Positions 12,501-25,639 of a stretch of 64,000 nt of DNA are shown here, piece after piece (the stretch's first letter is position 1; each line of letters begins with the position of its first letter). Where the stretch lies: positions 41,168,949 through 41,232,948 of the forward strand of contig ML677335.1 in the NCBI GenBank assembly GCA_007922305.1, given 5' to 3'. The notes beneath the pieces were generated by a model. That model saw only the letters and a list, made by a program, of their open reading frames with translations, did no database searches and had not been told where the DNA came from. This DNA comes from Dermatemys mawii (taxonomy: Eukaryota > Chordata > Testudines > Dermatemydidae). Position numbers and translations under genes: made by a program.

Positions 12501-15500
12501 CATTTTCAGCTACTGTGTAGAGAGGATGTTTTCCCCATTATAATGCAAATACTTTAAACTAAATTTATAACCATTCAGTTTTACCAAAAGCCGTATCTAA
12601 ACCACTGACCCCCCAGGCACTTGTTTCTAATAATATGTTATTTCAAGGAAACATATTCAATCAAAAGCTGAGTTTCTCTATTTCTTTCTGTACTAGTACA
12701 ATGGTTATTTCTTTTTTCATTAACTTATGCTGCAGCTTTTTTGTGTACATCGAAACAATTTTCAAAATCTTGCTACAAACAATATTTTAAGACATTGATA
12801 TGTTAGGTCATTCTAATATCAGATCTATGTATTATTATTAATGCAGCATGATATTTCACAGAAAACGCCATCTGTGTGTATTAAAATCAAGGCACAACAT
12901 CACAGAATTCATGTGATTCAAAGAAACGCCTAATGATCAAAAATACATTTTTAACCTTTATGCCATCATATCCTTTTTATGAAATCTTTTGCACAACCAT
13001 TTCTCAGTCACTTCAGATCAAAGCACTTCCTGTCTTAATAAAGAAACTTGAACAATGGTAACTTTATATGGAGAGCAATTTTTTTCCCCTCATAAGGACT
13101 TCATTTTATCCTTTTTACAAAGTGACTTGTGTGCACTGTTCAACTTTACTTTTTTTAGATGCAAGTATACTGTATCAAATGTGAGAAAAGGGTCCCCGTT
13201 ACCTTATAATTCCTGTTAGGAAATATATGACTTTATTGTCCCTCAACATAATTCAGTACTCTACGGTCACATGTATTAAACCAGCTTTTGGAGGGCATAA
13301 AACTGCATGTAATCAAGCTTTCTAATGATATCTGTAAACATTACATGTGTTTCACATTTCAAATAATAAAAGAGAGTGAGTATTAAGTATTAAAACTCCA
13401 GTGGAGAATAACTTCACTACATGGTTTTTCATATTTGACCAGTTCTGCAATAACTGAAACACACTGGAATGTATGATATTCCATCATAAATTACTTTTAA
13501 AACAAATCACTAACTTATGTATTTAAAGCTTCCCTATGTAGAAGGTGAACCATAATTCTCCTTAGTAATTTCCCTGCCATCCTGCCAAATTGAGGACAAG
13601 TGGTCAAATTTATTTAAGGACTGGCAATGCTACAAATACCCGAATGTGCTGTTCAAGAATTGTACATAAATATTCTTTTGCATAGCTATTTCTGATCCAA
13701 AACCAAGTAGTAAAAAAGAGCAGCCATTCAATGTAAAAATATGGATTTGCATTTTCAGGGATGTTTTACTTATAATTAGCAATACAAGCATACTGCTTGT
13801 GACAGCTTCACTTGACAAACCTTTGAATGTTTGACAAGAAAAGGTCATGTTTTGTAAAATCCTCAAAAGGTCATTCAATAACAAATCACATGAATGAAAT
13901 CACAAAGGTTCAGTGGGGTTAACAGAAACACCACAGGCATTAAAGTGTGTTTTCAGGGTAAACAAGGTAAAAGAAAAACAGTCTTTGTCTCAAGCAAAGG
14001 AAGCAACGTCTCATTTGCCAAACACTGTAATTTTAAGACATTTTCTCTGTACTGGGTGGTTTAACACTAACTATTATTTCTCATGTTCAACACATTTAGG
14101 GAAGGATTAACAGATAACAAAAGATGAAACATTTAAACTCTTCAAAGGTTTAGGTTGTCCTTGTATTTTTTCCCCTCAGCTTGTGACTAGACACTTTTTA
14201 AAAAACAAAAAACAGTGCTCATGTCAACTAAATCTCAATCTTAAAATCTCAAAAACTTCACTGCTTGAAACTCTGCCAGGCTTTCAGCTAAACACTTTAA
14301 CCTGCTCGTGACCTCTTATTTCCAGGTCTATTTTCTTCTTTACCAAGAGCACACAACATTTTTCACAGGCAGGAATAACAAAGCGTTGTTTATATAGGGT
14401 AATTTAACCACAGAATCAGTGCAGGGAGCAATGTGATGTATTTGATCCACAGGCCAGGGAAAAAAGCATTACATACCAGTGCTAAAGACAAGCCTATTGA
14501 ATAGTTTTCCTAGGGCAACCCAACTAACTGGGGCATTTTTTCACATATAGGCACAGAAGAGAAGCACTGAGGAATGATGTTGGGTCTCACACTCCAAGAT
14601 GTTCAAGTTCTGGCCTGTTATAAGCCTAAAGTTTTCAAGTCCCATTGTGCTGCAAAAAGGGAGTGCTTATGTACGTTGATTCAACATTCTTCAATGGAAA
14701 TCATGATGCAGGGAAGGAAATTTTCCCATAGCATAGGAGGAATTTTAGGGCTACCATCTATGCACAGGATTTATTAGCAACATTTTGCAAAGCAGAGTAA
14801 TATTCTAGAATGGAAGACAATACAAGTGCAAACAGTTATACTTAACAGTTAACGCTCTTGCAAGGGAGGTACATAGGGTAGATTTCATGTTCACCCTAAA
14901 AGGCACTTGTATATTTGGCTCTCAGAAGGAAACCTCAAGTGAATCAAAATTCTGGTTTCCAAGCATGAAATGGATGTGGATTCTCAATAATCCTACTGCT
15001 ACCACTATGGGTACTGTAGAGCATGTATATATGTGCAATCAAACAGCTGAGCAGGAATAGTATTACCACTGAAAATAAAAGCTTGGGCTCTTAATCTGAA
15101 TAAGTCTGGGAATCATTTAAGGCAAACACACACTTTATCCCTCTATTTTATAAATTGTATCACAAAAATGTGTGCTGCATTTGAACTACATGAAGATAAA
15201 AAACTATTTAACTGAGTAATATACCTTTATACTTGTGGGTATAGTAGGCTGCACACCACAACTAGTAGGTAGTGCTTGCAGAGTAATCAATATTTATTCT
15301 TAAAGAAGCTAAAGTATTATATTAAAACTATAGTGATTTGTATGACTACCAAAATTTGATCAAAATTATATTCTAGTTCTCATTCCATATTGTGCAATAT
15401 TATTTTTCATTTTAATTCTGCACTAGTACCATGGTAATAAGGTCCCCGTTCTTCACACCCTTGTAGCTGAAGACTTTTGCTCTACACAGTATTAAGATTC

Positions 15501-15829
15501 CTATTTTTACTTTTTCACATTCCAATCGTTACGCCATGTTCACCACCACATGGGAAAATATTCTAGTTGGGTCCTTCCTGCACAATACCAAGAACGAAGA
15601 GCCAATGGTAAAAATGCTGTATTAGTGTTTAGGGTGTGTGCTGACTTTTTCCAATTATTCTATGTTTTGTATTTTATTTTAAAGTATACACACAGCTAAG
15701 CTAAAAATGCCTCTTGTCCATTAGTGCTATTTTTTCTTTAAAAAGCTATACCAGTTTGTACAATGACTGATCAAATTGACTATTGGAAACAAGACACCTC
15801 ATTTTGTCTTTCTTGCTAACTATTTTAGC
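9574..15829. other. Long unassigned non-coding stretch
   Basis: Across these 6 kb I recognise no exon, RNA gene or well-defined transposon. There is a poly(A) tract at about 11449-11472 and shorter A or T runs near 10196, 11783 and 14200. The region 12114-12406 is GC-richer with two overlapping plus frames, but neither shows a domain or splice-site logic I can defend. The tract 12830-13500 is AT-rich and featureless. This fits intronic or intergenic DNA. Confidence 0.5.
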
Positions 15830-16130
15830 TTATTTGCCATGAGCACAGGGTATAATTAATATCACACAGGAGCCAGCATTGTCATTTTTCAAATCATTTC
15901 CCTGGAAATGTTCTACACCTCTTAATGGCCCTGCTAATGCTGTAGCTGTCATGTTTTGGACAGCTGCGCTTTTACAAGACAAACTCAGCTGTGCCATGTG
16001 CCTCTCTGTAGACTTTTTAGCTCTACGGCTCAGAGGCCATGAATGCCAGCTGGTAACAGCTATATGGAAATTTTTGATTAATTTTTTTACCTCTTGGTGC
16101 TGACTGTTGCTCAAGTGTCACCTTCCCACT
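15830..16130. promoter_or_regulatory. Candidate conserved non-coding block (inference)
   Basis: This repeat-free segment is of mixed composition with dense E-box words (CAGCTG near 15960, CAGCTG near 16046), a GATTAATTT homeodomain-type word near 16074 and TATATGGAAAT near 16060. It is open on both strands over almost the same span (74 codons plus, 94 codons minus), as can happen in slowly evolving sequence, but neither peptide resembles a known family. The call rests on texture only. Alignment to other amniotes is needed. Confidence 0.22.
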
Positions 16131-18439
16131 TTCCATCCCCAGCCAGCATTTTTTCCCGTCTCTCAATATCATCCGACGGATGAAGGATCAACTGAGTGGG
16201 CCAAAAATCATATGACTAATTAAAGGCAGGACAGTCAGTCCAGATGTGAAGAGAACACTCTGGATAGCAGCCAAAATTAGTCATGTTAAATGCCACATTG
16301 TTCAAGAGACAAAGCCCTTAACTTAAGGTAAATGATATACTTTTCTTGGTATACTATCGGTATCACGGGATAATAAAGTTACACAGATAGGTGATGTGAA
16401 GTATGCTATGCAAGAATTGGTCTTCACAGTTTATAGGTAAAGCAACTGGGGAATATTGATTTGTACTAAATGTTTCTCTTGTTGCAGCAGAAGCAGATAG
16501 CAATGTCTAAGAAAAATTTAGTCAGATTTGCTAGGCTTTAATTGCCAAAATGTTTGATGAGGTTGACAATATCAACAGATCAGTATTGCTCAGTACTTGT
16601 CCAGTAGGATGATTTTCCATGTAACAATTGATTCTGCCTAGGGAAGCGGTATTAAATGCTCCTGAGCCCCAAATTGGGGTATATATGATTCATAAACTAA
16701 CCAAATGTTTTTTAATCCTGATACAGGTACATGCAAGCAATGCCAAATGTGAATATTTAGGCTCAGCATAGTGCAGCTTCCCTGGTCTTTTAATACTGTA
16801 TTCATTAGTGATCCACAGCCCTGAGAAAGGACAGTACAAAAAACTTCCTTTCCTGCTGTGCCTGAAAAATGCTGCAGAAAGTTGTGTTCATCTGTGCAAC
16901 AGCAGGTCTCCCAGTTGAAACCAGCCAGGCCAGAAAAGTGACATGAACAGGATGCTGCTAAACATGCACAATTCAGAAATATACACTGTATTCTCTTCTG
17001 CATGATTTGCTGCCATTTAAAAGACAATAAACAGCAACTTTAGATTGCTAACAACATGTCATTTAGGGTTTTCTGTTGCTCAACATCAAGAAAAATCAAT
17101 GCCAGCTCTACAGGGGCAGAAAACCCAGAGAAGTGAGCTCCATTTCAGGTCTGTTTGAACTCATTTCCTTTCTCCATGGTTGCCCCTTTGCACACCCCCT
17201 CAGGCATCCCCTCACAACAGGCATGACAGTTTGACACATTGACAGCTTGCACTGAATGACAACTGATTTGTACAAATTTCAAGCCTTATAAATCTACGTG
17301 TCACAACAACAACATAAAAGAGCTTGGACCCAGCAGGTAACTCAGAAAAAGCTTCCCCTGACAGCACTTTCTGAAAAGCAATGGCTTGCCTCCTGCCAAA
17401 ATTCCAACTATCATCCTTGTATAACTTTGAATAAAAATTCAGGGCCCATTTTCTTGCCAACAGGCTACCAATCGTCTTATTTAAAGATTAAAAAAGAATG
17501 AACAGGGGAAAAAAAGCCATCCACACAATTTCATTTTATACTGATATGAAAGTAGTACCACCTGCTATGGCAGGATTACCACACCATTTTTCTCTACAGT
17601 GCTCAGACAGAGTAAATGAGCAAAGCTTTTTACGGTATTTAAACAATATCCCAGATTGCAATAGTGCTATGCATCTAGGACACTCAAACTGTTAGTCAAT
17701 GCCACTCTCCCCGCTAAAAGTTCAAGGGTTTTAGTTTGTGGGTTTGGGGTTTTTATTCCTCCCATTTTTGTTAAAAGTAAAACTGTAAACAGTTTAAAAA
17801 AGAGCGTGCACCCCTTTACAGTTTAGCTATCTTTTGGTGTCCAGTACTTACGAAAGATAACTTATACACTAGTTAAAATGCTAATATCACATTGTTTTCA
17901 GAACTAATATACAGCAGGATAGCACAGCATTCGATAATATTGATCCCTTATTATGGAATATCAATTGAGCACAATAATTCAGAAGAGGTCTTTTGAAAGA
18001 AGGGGGAAAGACATTTACAATCTCTAAAAGAGACTCCAACAAGTACGAGAAAAAGAATAGAGTCTATAATAGAGCAAAAAAGTTTTAAACTCTAAAAGCT
18101 CAGTTTTTGTACCTCAGCTGTGGATTTCCTGGCAATGTAAGGATAAACACTAAACAGTTTGTAAATCTCAGATGGGCAGAAGGATGTTTGTGGCACAGAG
18201 GCAGACAAAAACAGTTTAGAGATTTACAGCTTTGATAACACTTTGTTTTTTGAAAGGGTAAGTGAAAATGTTTTAGCTGTTTGCAGTCATAAAGGCACAA
18301 GACTCAAAAACTATGGTTCCCACTTTGCAAAATCTGCTAGATGTATTATTATAGGTGATTAATTAAAGCTATGGCTGAGATCAAATCTTGGATGAATCAC
18401 TCACTCAACCTCAGAGAAGTTGCTGCTCTTCCTTTTTCC
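16131..18439. other. Unassigned non-coding stretch
   Basis: No gene or repeat recognised. The 129-codon minus frame at 16638-17027 is Cys-rich but has no recognisable domain, no signal of an exon boundary at its ends and no neighbouring coding exon. Confidence 0.5.
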
Positions 18440-18440
18440 T

Positions 18441-18800
18441 TAGGGCAGGTTCATACTACAAATTTACATCAGCAAAACTGCACCAATTCAGTAGCATGGC
18501 TATATCTTGTCTGGTGAAGATGCTCTAAGAGTTCTTCAGTCAGCTTACTAATTCCATCTCTGCAAGAGGTAGTAGCACTGTCTATACGGAGAGTACGATC
18601 AGTATAACTATGTCGCCCATGGGCAGGATTTTTCACATCCCTCAGCAATGTAGTTATAACAAAGTACGTACATAGCATAAACCAAGCCTCAGTCCAACCA
18701 TTTAACAAGAAAACAGAACAAGAACTGAGGTTATGTCTACACTGCACAGTTAATTGGATGATTGACACCTGGGTTGGAGCACCTGGTTTAGCTTAATCAA
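18441..18800. mobile_element. Degenerate foldback MITE remnant plus a second MITE end
   Basis: From 18441 the sequence 'tagggcaggttcatactac' and then 'ttacatcagcaaaactgca' match the end of a large palindromic turtle MITE (consensus 'gggcaggtctacactacaa'). Inside it, 'gtctatacggagagtacg' and 'actatgtcgcccatggg' follow the same element. At about 18730 a second end begins, 'gttatgtctacactgcac', of the same general TIR group. The right ends are missing or eroded, so boundaries are uncertain. No coding sequence remains. Confidence 0.6.
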
Positions 18801-19690
18801 GATGCAAGTCCCACTGCAAAGCCACGGGGCTGGCCTTTGGGAAGGGTGGCGGGGATGGCTGCCCACGAAAGAGAGTGCTGTGTGCTGGCCTGATACTCCA
18901 TTTGTGCACTACAGCCAAGCAGCTGTGGTGCTGGTTCCTCTCCACTTGGCCCAGCCCCTGCTCCTCTCAGCCAGTGGGCCCAGAGCTGCCTTCTCCCTGC
19001 CCCTCTCTCCCCCACACCCACTTGCTCTCTCCCAGCTGGCCACCAGCTGAGCGTCCTGCTAGTGATCAAGCCCTCGGCAGCTGCAGCTCAGTTCCAGCCC
19101 CACCTCCTCCCGCCTGGCTCCCCGTGGCTCATACTACTTGGTGGAGATTCAGCAGCAGGCACAGGGATTTCTGACTGCCACAGGCAACGGACAGTTGAGC
19201 TCCCCCGTAGCATGACCCCGTCTCCTCCCTGGGCTCTCAGGCCCCTGCCAGGTCAGGGGCAGTGCTAGTGGGAGAGTGCTGTGCTCCTAGCTCCCCCGTC
19301 TCATGCATTCATCCCAGGCCCACAATTATTCAAATGCAGAGGCCAGGGAACACCATGGGGGTCTCAGTCTATGCGGGGCAGGAACTAACAGCACCACCCA
19401 GTGGCTGGATACCCCAACCAGTGGGTGCTCCTAGCTCCATGTAAGCCCCCATGGCCCATGCCCCATGGAGCAAAGAGTCTCTTTGCCCCATCCCCCCCAA
19501 CAGAGCCCCTGGGGGAGACGACCACGCCAAACCCCCTACGAGTACCCCAGTCTGGGGAGGGATGCAGATCGAGTCCAATTTGGACGATTGGCCTGGTCTT
19601 CTGGGAACACAGCTGGTCCTGATCCTATTCTCCTATTCTCTGTGCCTCTGAGAGGGAAGGAAGGACTAGTATGAATTACACTGTAAATAA
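18801..19690. repeat. GC-rich, CpG-poor block of probable repeat origin
   Basis: Roughly 0.9 kb of C-rich sequence stands out sharply from the AT-rich surroundings, yet CpG is sparse, unlike a promoter CpG island. It follows directly after a MITE end and stops at 'aataaaatgtattaaaaag' (about 19686-19704), which contains AATAAA. The frames within it are proline/serine-rich, overlap in all phases and have no domain, so I do not call a gene. It could be the interior of a large DNA transposon or a retrotransposon tail; I cannot say which. Confidence 0.35.
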
Positions 19691-19704
19691 AATGTATTAA
19701 AAAG

Positions 19705-22700
19705 TTTCTCTTTTTTTTTATTTTTAAAATGTTTTAAACAGTTCTTAAATTCACCCCAATTTCATACAAAAATTTAATTCAAGCCCTTGTAGTTCCTGTG
19801 AAAAATGTGAAGGATGTGATAATGAAATGGTTCCCTTTTAGTGGGAGCAGCACATGGCAATATATTATATTTTAACAGTTCAAGACAGATTGTGGCCCCT
19901 GCTTTTGTCTCTTTATGCTGTTGTGGTGGACTGGAAAGCTACCTTAAACAGTCTATAGGGGGGAAGAAGAATACTTAGCTAGTATACAGCCACCTAACTA
20001 GGCTCTGTGCCATTCTTATGCCCCAGGTGGTCCTTGCAACAATCCAAGGTGAAAACTTCCAGTCTGGGGACATGGCTGGAGCACACTGTCCTCTAGCAAT
20101 CCACACCAGTGTAACAGACCCGGAGCAGTACTATAAATTAGAGTAGTTCTGATGCTGCTCTAACTTGCATTGGGGAGTCATACTGCTCCCAGCCATCCCC
20201 AGGCTTGGGAAGAAAAAAAGCATGGCATAAAAGCACTTTAGTACCCCCATTTCACCTGGACTGAACACTACTCTCTGCTTGAGCACTGAAACCTCTAGAC
20301 TTAATCTCCTACTTTTAGGCACACTATTAGCCCACATCTCTCTTCACTAACATCAGTGTCCAACTAGAAATAGAACAGAATTTGAACCATGCTGGTGAAA
20401 TGTCTTGTATTAAAGAGATGCATGCCATTTCCCAAGTCACTAGGATGTATTTCAAATTTGTGTCTCCACGCATTTTACTCTTAACAGGGTGTTTACTTGT
20501 AAACATGGATGGGGGGCACTTTCTTTTACAGGGTCCATGAGTAACAAGCTGCTTTGAGCAACTTCTCTCAGAACCCCTGACTTGGTTATGTGGAAAGATT
20601 CCTTCACTCAGTGTGGCTCTATCTTTACCTAAGTGTTTTTCTACAGCACCCATAATTTTAGCACTTACAGAGAGCATTGAGACAGGAAAATATGAACTCT
20701 TCTGTAGAAGATGGAACGCCATCTACTTACATCAGAGTAGCAAGGTTTTTAATTTTATTGCATTTTTCTAAAGCCTTGACTATAGTTTTCACGATTACAG
20801 ACTTCAATCCTGTAATATGTATACAGGTCATACAAAAGATAGAAAGATAGGGGAACTCTTCAATTACCACACGAAGATCCCATGAGAGCACCGATATGCT
20901 ACTAGGAGGGTTGAAGGGTCTCAGTTTTTTCACTCCTTTACAGAGATGCTGCGTATTTCAGACAACTAACCCACTTCGTAAGACTTCATTTGTATACAGA
21001 AGGCAGAACTTACTGCTCCCAATGGAAGAGTTTGGCCAGGTAGCGTAAAATAATATAGGAGGCGGCAAGTTCTAGGATCTTGCTCTTTGGGCTTGCAGAA
21101 GTCAGTAAATTTTTGCCACTTAGAACAGTCAGTGTTATTTGTAACTGTCAGAGGAAGAGAAATCTGTAATTGTTAAGAGGGAAGAAGCCTGTGCAAATTC
21201 TTCCCTGTGCAAAGTGAACAGTCAATCACTTTTATAAGGACAGGAACAACTGAAACTATCCATTCCTATACTTTCCTTTAGTCAACAATATTACCTTTAG
21301 TAATCTGGGGAATGTGCATCCATAAATTACAGAAAGTGTTATTGCATTGCTGAATAAACAGCAACATTTCCATCAGCAGCAGTGGCAGCCCCACAAAGGT
21401 ATAACAAACAGACTCAATCATTTTCTTGTCAAGCTTTGCAATGACTGCAGAGTTTACTGCTGGAGATAATGTTGCTTTCCTCAGCATTGTGTGCCAAACT
21501 GCAAAGTGCTTATTAAAACAAAACCGCTTTTTCTGAGCAGCATGAGTTGGATAATCACTTATTGCACTCAAGAAAAAACAGGTTTGATGCCCAGAGGTGG
21601 TTAGCAATCAAGCATATGCATTAACATTTGGTTTGTAAAAACTGGTTAAAAAAATAAATGATCCAAAAACGGAATTATAAGAACCAATGCCCCAGGTTGA
21701 TCAATTTTCCTATTAAACATTGTTCTTTGATAATGTATTTCAAACTATTCCACTATGGCTTTAAAAGAGAAATTTGTGAACTAAGTTAAAGTAGCAGTGA
21801 AATATAATCACTGCATCTAATTTTTAAAAGATGCATATTCTTTTTAAAGATGAATAACTATATGGCATCTTTGTATTCCAAGTACAGGTGGAAACTTGCT
21901 TTACAGGGAGGGGAAGAAGTAAAACTTAAAAACTAATCAACTGTGTCCAAGATATTTCTGTAGCACACATCTATTATTACTATCCAAAGAAACAGCGTGA
22001 CATAACGAAGCCAGCCAATACCCCTTAAACCCCCAGTTCAATTTTCCTGGCTTAAAACAGACTGACAACCATTTTACTTGGCTGAACAACAGGAAAGCCT
22101 GAAACCCAAATGAGCAAGCTCTGCCATGTCAAGAAAGCAATGCTCTAAGGCAAGCCATTATTCTTGACTTTAAAAAAGGGCTTCTACAATGCTCTTTTTC
22201 CCTTTTCATTTTCTTTTCATAATGGATTTGAGATATATTAATATCAAGGTGGGTAGACAGCCTTCTCCTTGGTATCTTGCTATTGCCAATTTCCTCGTGG
22301 CACTGAGGTATCAGCTGCTCAAGAGAAAAGCATATACCTTCAACACCCAGAAAATAGTGATCTGCAGACTTTATTATAAACTTTGAACATGGCAACTCAA
22401 ACAAGCAAAAAAGGTAATGTGAAAGGGCAGTATTAATTTTGGCACTTGACAAGCATATTATATATGAAATCCAACCCATTGTGATACTGAACGTACGCTC
22501 AAATATTAACAAAGCTCAGGAACCCTACAGATGAAAAATTTTCAGGACCTCAAAGGTTTGAGCTTCTGAACCTGACTCCAATCTCACCAATATATACGTG
22601 ATTTCAAAAATTTTATTCAAAGTCCAACTGCTGAACTTGCATTTAATGACTGGACAGCAATCAGCATAGCTCCACTAGTGTTAACCAAAATATTAGACAA

Positions 22701-24904
22701 ACAGAGCTACAATAGTTTGCAACAGTTGATCGTACCCCTACCTGAAACCAGAGTATGCTCAACTAATGCAAAATCTCAGCTTTCCTTGTCTACACTCCAA
22801 TTTTTCACTAACTATGCAATCAGAAACCAGTAGCCAATGTAGATGCATTGAGGCAAGCTCCATACAAGGCCTTTGAACCATTTTAGAGTTTGCTGGCATT
22901 GAAGAGTTTTATTTAGATTAAAGATGTACCCCATGTTTTGGCATTTCAGACTTCTACATCGAATACGAAAGTGTGTAAGTGCAATAATCAATTAAACGCA
23001 ATAATGAAAAATACCACCTTATACTTATTAATGCTTTATGACTATGGGAGGAAATTTAATCCCAACTGCAGGACTTCTGCCAGGAACAGACTACACAAAA
23101 TGGTGGAGGGGACAGGCAGGGGAAAGAATCAGTAACCTAGGAAGAAAAGACCAACTTTCCTCTCTGCTTTTCATCTTTATATTCCCTTTGCTCTTCACTT
23201 TTAATTATTTTTATTCTTATGCCTTTGTTTGGATTTCCCCCTTTTTCACTTCCCTCCTCTACAGACCCATACACTAGAGTACTTTCTCTTCTCCCTTATT
23301 CTTTGTCTCTGCACAACTCCTGGGGTTTCCAATTCTCTTACATGCTCCCTTTGCTGTTTGCTTTTTTCCCCCCCACTCCAAATGTTAGCTCTCCAATCTG
23401 CTTCCCACTGTTTGATTCATTCTATTTTGCCTCCGTCTTTTTTTTCCAATCCCTGAAGTCTTGCCTATTCTTCCACTCTCTGGTCCTGCCAAGTGTATAG
23501 CACCTGAATCCTGCTCTTCCCAATCTCCATCCTTCCCACTCCTGCTTTTGTCCATGTCCCTTGTTCTTCACCTCCCTCCACATATCTACTTCTGTCTATC
23601 ACGTCCATCTCCCACTCCCTCATGTGGGACGACTGTGTGCACCAACAGATAGCAAGAGAAGCATCAAAGGCAAGAGGAATCCTTTAGAGTTAAAAATCCT
23701 AGAGGAGACTGAGGTGGGAGACACAGCACAACCTTGACTAAACAACACAGTGCTGGGCCCCATGAAGAGGCTCTGTGTTTTTGTAAGTATCAGCTCAGAA
23801 ATAAATATCACGGAACAGCCATTTCAAAGAAAATAATTGTCCATACCTAGTTTGAACTGTTACAACTCTGTCAGCATCCCTATATAGTCCATTCCTAAAC
23901 AAATGCAATAACACATTCATCCTTATTACCTTTAAGGCACATCATAATCAGTGATTAAATATGCAAATTTAAAAAAAACAGAGTATTGGATATCTGAACT
24001 GCTTCCCAAAAGTTCCAAAATCCCTCTCAATTCCTATCATCATCTACTGAAATACCCAAATGATTCTTTGGCTACTTGTTAATAAAAGAACCCAAAGGCG
24101 CTAATCTCATTATTGCCTTGTCAGAAGTTCTTGTCAAAACATTGTTGGCCATAAATCACCTGCTGTTGCAGTCAATCAGAACTCTGTGAAGTATCCAAAA
24201 ATATCAGCAAAATGTTAGTTTATTGGAAGTCTTACCTGCTAAAATAGCAGCTAGCTAGTAAATACTGTAGAATGCTTAGTTGGCTAGCCCCAAGTTATGC
24301 AACAAACATGTCCTTTTTTCCTTTTTTTTTTTTAAAAAAAAATAGTTTCCCAGAAATTATTGCACAATTTTAAATAGTTTAGTCATGCAGTGATTCCAAA
24401 ATTTTTCAAGAATCATATACCTAATTTATTATTTCGTCCTGCCAATGCTACAAAATTGTCAGATGAAAGACACCTGAATTTTTAAAGTTCCACTTAAATG
24501 CTAAAGCATATGTATTCCCATTACTCCCACTGTAGATATAAATTTAAAACAATACATATTTCCACCCCAAAATCAGAGCATATCTGGGACAATGTTTCCT
24601 TCTCTTGTTGACTTCAAACTCAAAACACAGGAATATCCGAGAATATGCAAAGTCTCACAAGCTGCTAACTTATTTAGCAAATCCAAATATGGCGTGAACA
24701 TTACAGCAGAGCCATCTTACATGAGAACATGAAATCAAGTTAATATGATTTTATTTTTGGTATGAAATACTTCAAAAATAGTACAATAAAAAGTAAACAT
24801 TGTGGAAGAATAAAAAGTTAGTTAAATAGACCATCAGATATTTAAAGGGGGGAAAATAAACTGTTAAGTTAGTCTCTGCTGCATGAAGACTACAGAAGAA
24901 AAAC
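19705..24904. other. Long unassigned non-coding stretch
   Basis: No gene or well-defined transposon recognised over about 5 kb. A CT-rich segment lies at about 23160-23600; its three overlapping Leu/Ser/Pro/Phe-rich frames are composition artefacts. Minus frames of 131 codons (20327-20722) and 127 codons (22129-22512) have no recognisable family. An adjoining T run and A run lie near 24314-24343. Confidence 0.5.
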
Positions 24905-25330
24905 TGGGTGCTAAAGGTCAGGCTCTTAAGTGAGTTAGAAAATGAATTACACTTGCATTGAGCTCTTCTGCAAATCCCATCCCTAATCCACTTTGAGGTA
25001 CCTAAATCAAGTGGCCTGACTGTCAAGAGTGCTTGGCCCTCAAAGGGCTCCCATTAAAGCAGCGTAGAGCTGCTGATTCTGAAAGTCAGGCAATTTATTT
25101 TGGCCTAAGCGTGGATTAAGGACAGGATTTTCAGAAGTGCCCAGTGCTAGCCTAAACTCAGCTCCCATGCCAGACAATGGGAGTTTTTAATAATTTACTT
25201 CATTTTTTAATTATGGGCTATAATATAAGCAGAGGTAGGCCATCACTGCACACTTCTGAAAATCCCATTTGTGAAGCTTTAGACCATCATCTTCAAAAAT
25301 GGGTGTGTAAAGTTAGGCTTACAAGCAGGA
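24905..25330. repeat. Palindromic old DNA-transposon-like repeat
   Basis: An inverted pair, 'ggattttcagaagtgccca' (about 25123-25141) and 'cacttctgaaaatccca' (about 25251-25267), frames a section with 'cagctcccatgccagacaat'. This is the layout of a widespread sauropsid repeat ('gattttcagaagtgct...cagctcccattgactt...cacttctgaaaatc'). The preceding 'gtaggctcttaagtgag'-like part belongs to the same group of motifs. The copy is diverged with uncertain ends. A related fragment lies at 27838-27995. Confidence 0.55.
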
Positions 25331-25639
25331 GCACGTGAAGGATACAGCTTCGTAGACTGACATTGAAAATCATCTTTCCTTGCAGATATGAACACAAATA
25401 GTGTTATATAAAAGGCAGGACATAGCTGTGTTCGTAAGTCATTTCAGCAGCCACAGATCAATTTCACTCTCTATCATCTCACTAGTACAATAGAGAATCG
25501 TATCGAATATGCCAAAGTTCTTCAGCTAAGTCTGCAACAAGGCATACACCATCCCTTGACTCTGAGGAGGGCCACTTCTCTTTGGGAGGTGAGTTTAAAG
25601 ACAGACATCTGAAAAGGGGAGCCAAGTTTAGATCACTTA

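Noticed and set aside
16638..17027. 129-codon Cys-rich minus frame
   Set aside because: Cysteines show no regular spacing pattern of a known domain and no signal peptide is evident.
18797..19674. Cluster of overlapping frames in the GC-rich block
   Set aside because: Open in several phases on both strands because stops are rare in GC-rich DNA; products are low-complexity Pro/Ser/Leu.
19686..19704. Genuine polyadenylation site of a gene
   Set aside because: AATAAA is frequent by chance in AT-rich DNA and no coding exon precedes it.
20327..20722. 131-codon minus frame as a possible exon or small gene
   Set aside because: No family resemblance, no supporting frames nearby; length is within chance expectation for 64 kb.
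22129..22512. 127-codon minus frame
   Set aside because: No domain recognised; AT-rich composition with scattered aromatic residues as in random non-coding sequence.
23038..23652. Hydrophobic Leu/Phe/Ser/Pro-rich plus frames, possibly membrane segments
   Set aside because: They come from a CT-rich tract; three phases are open together, a composition artefact.
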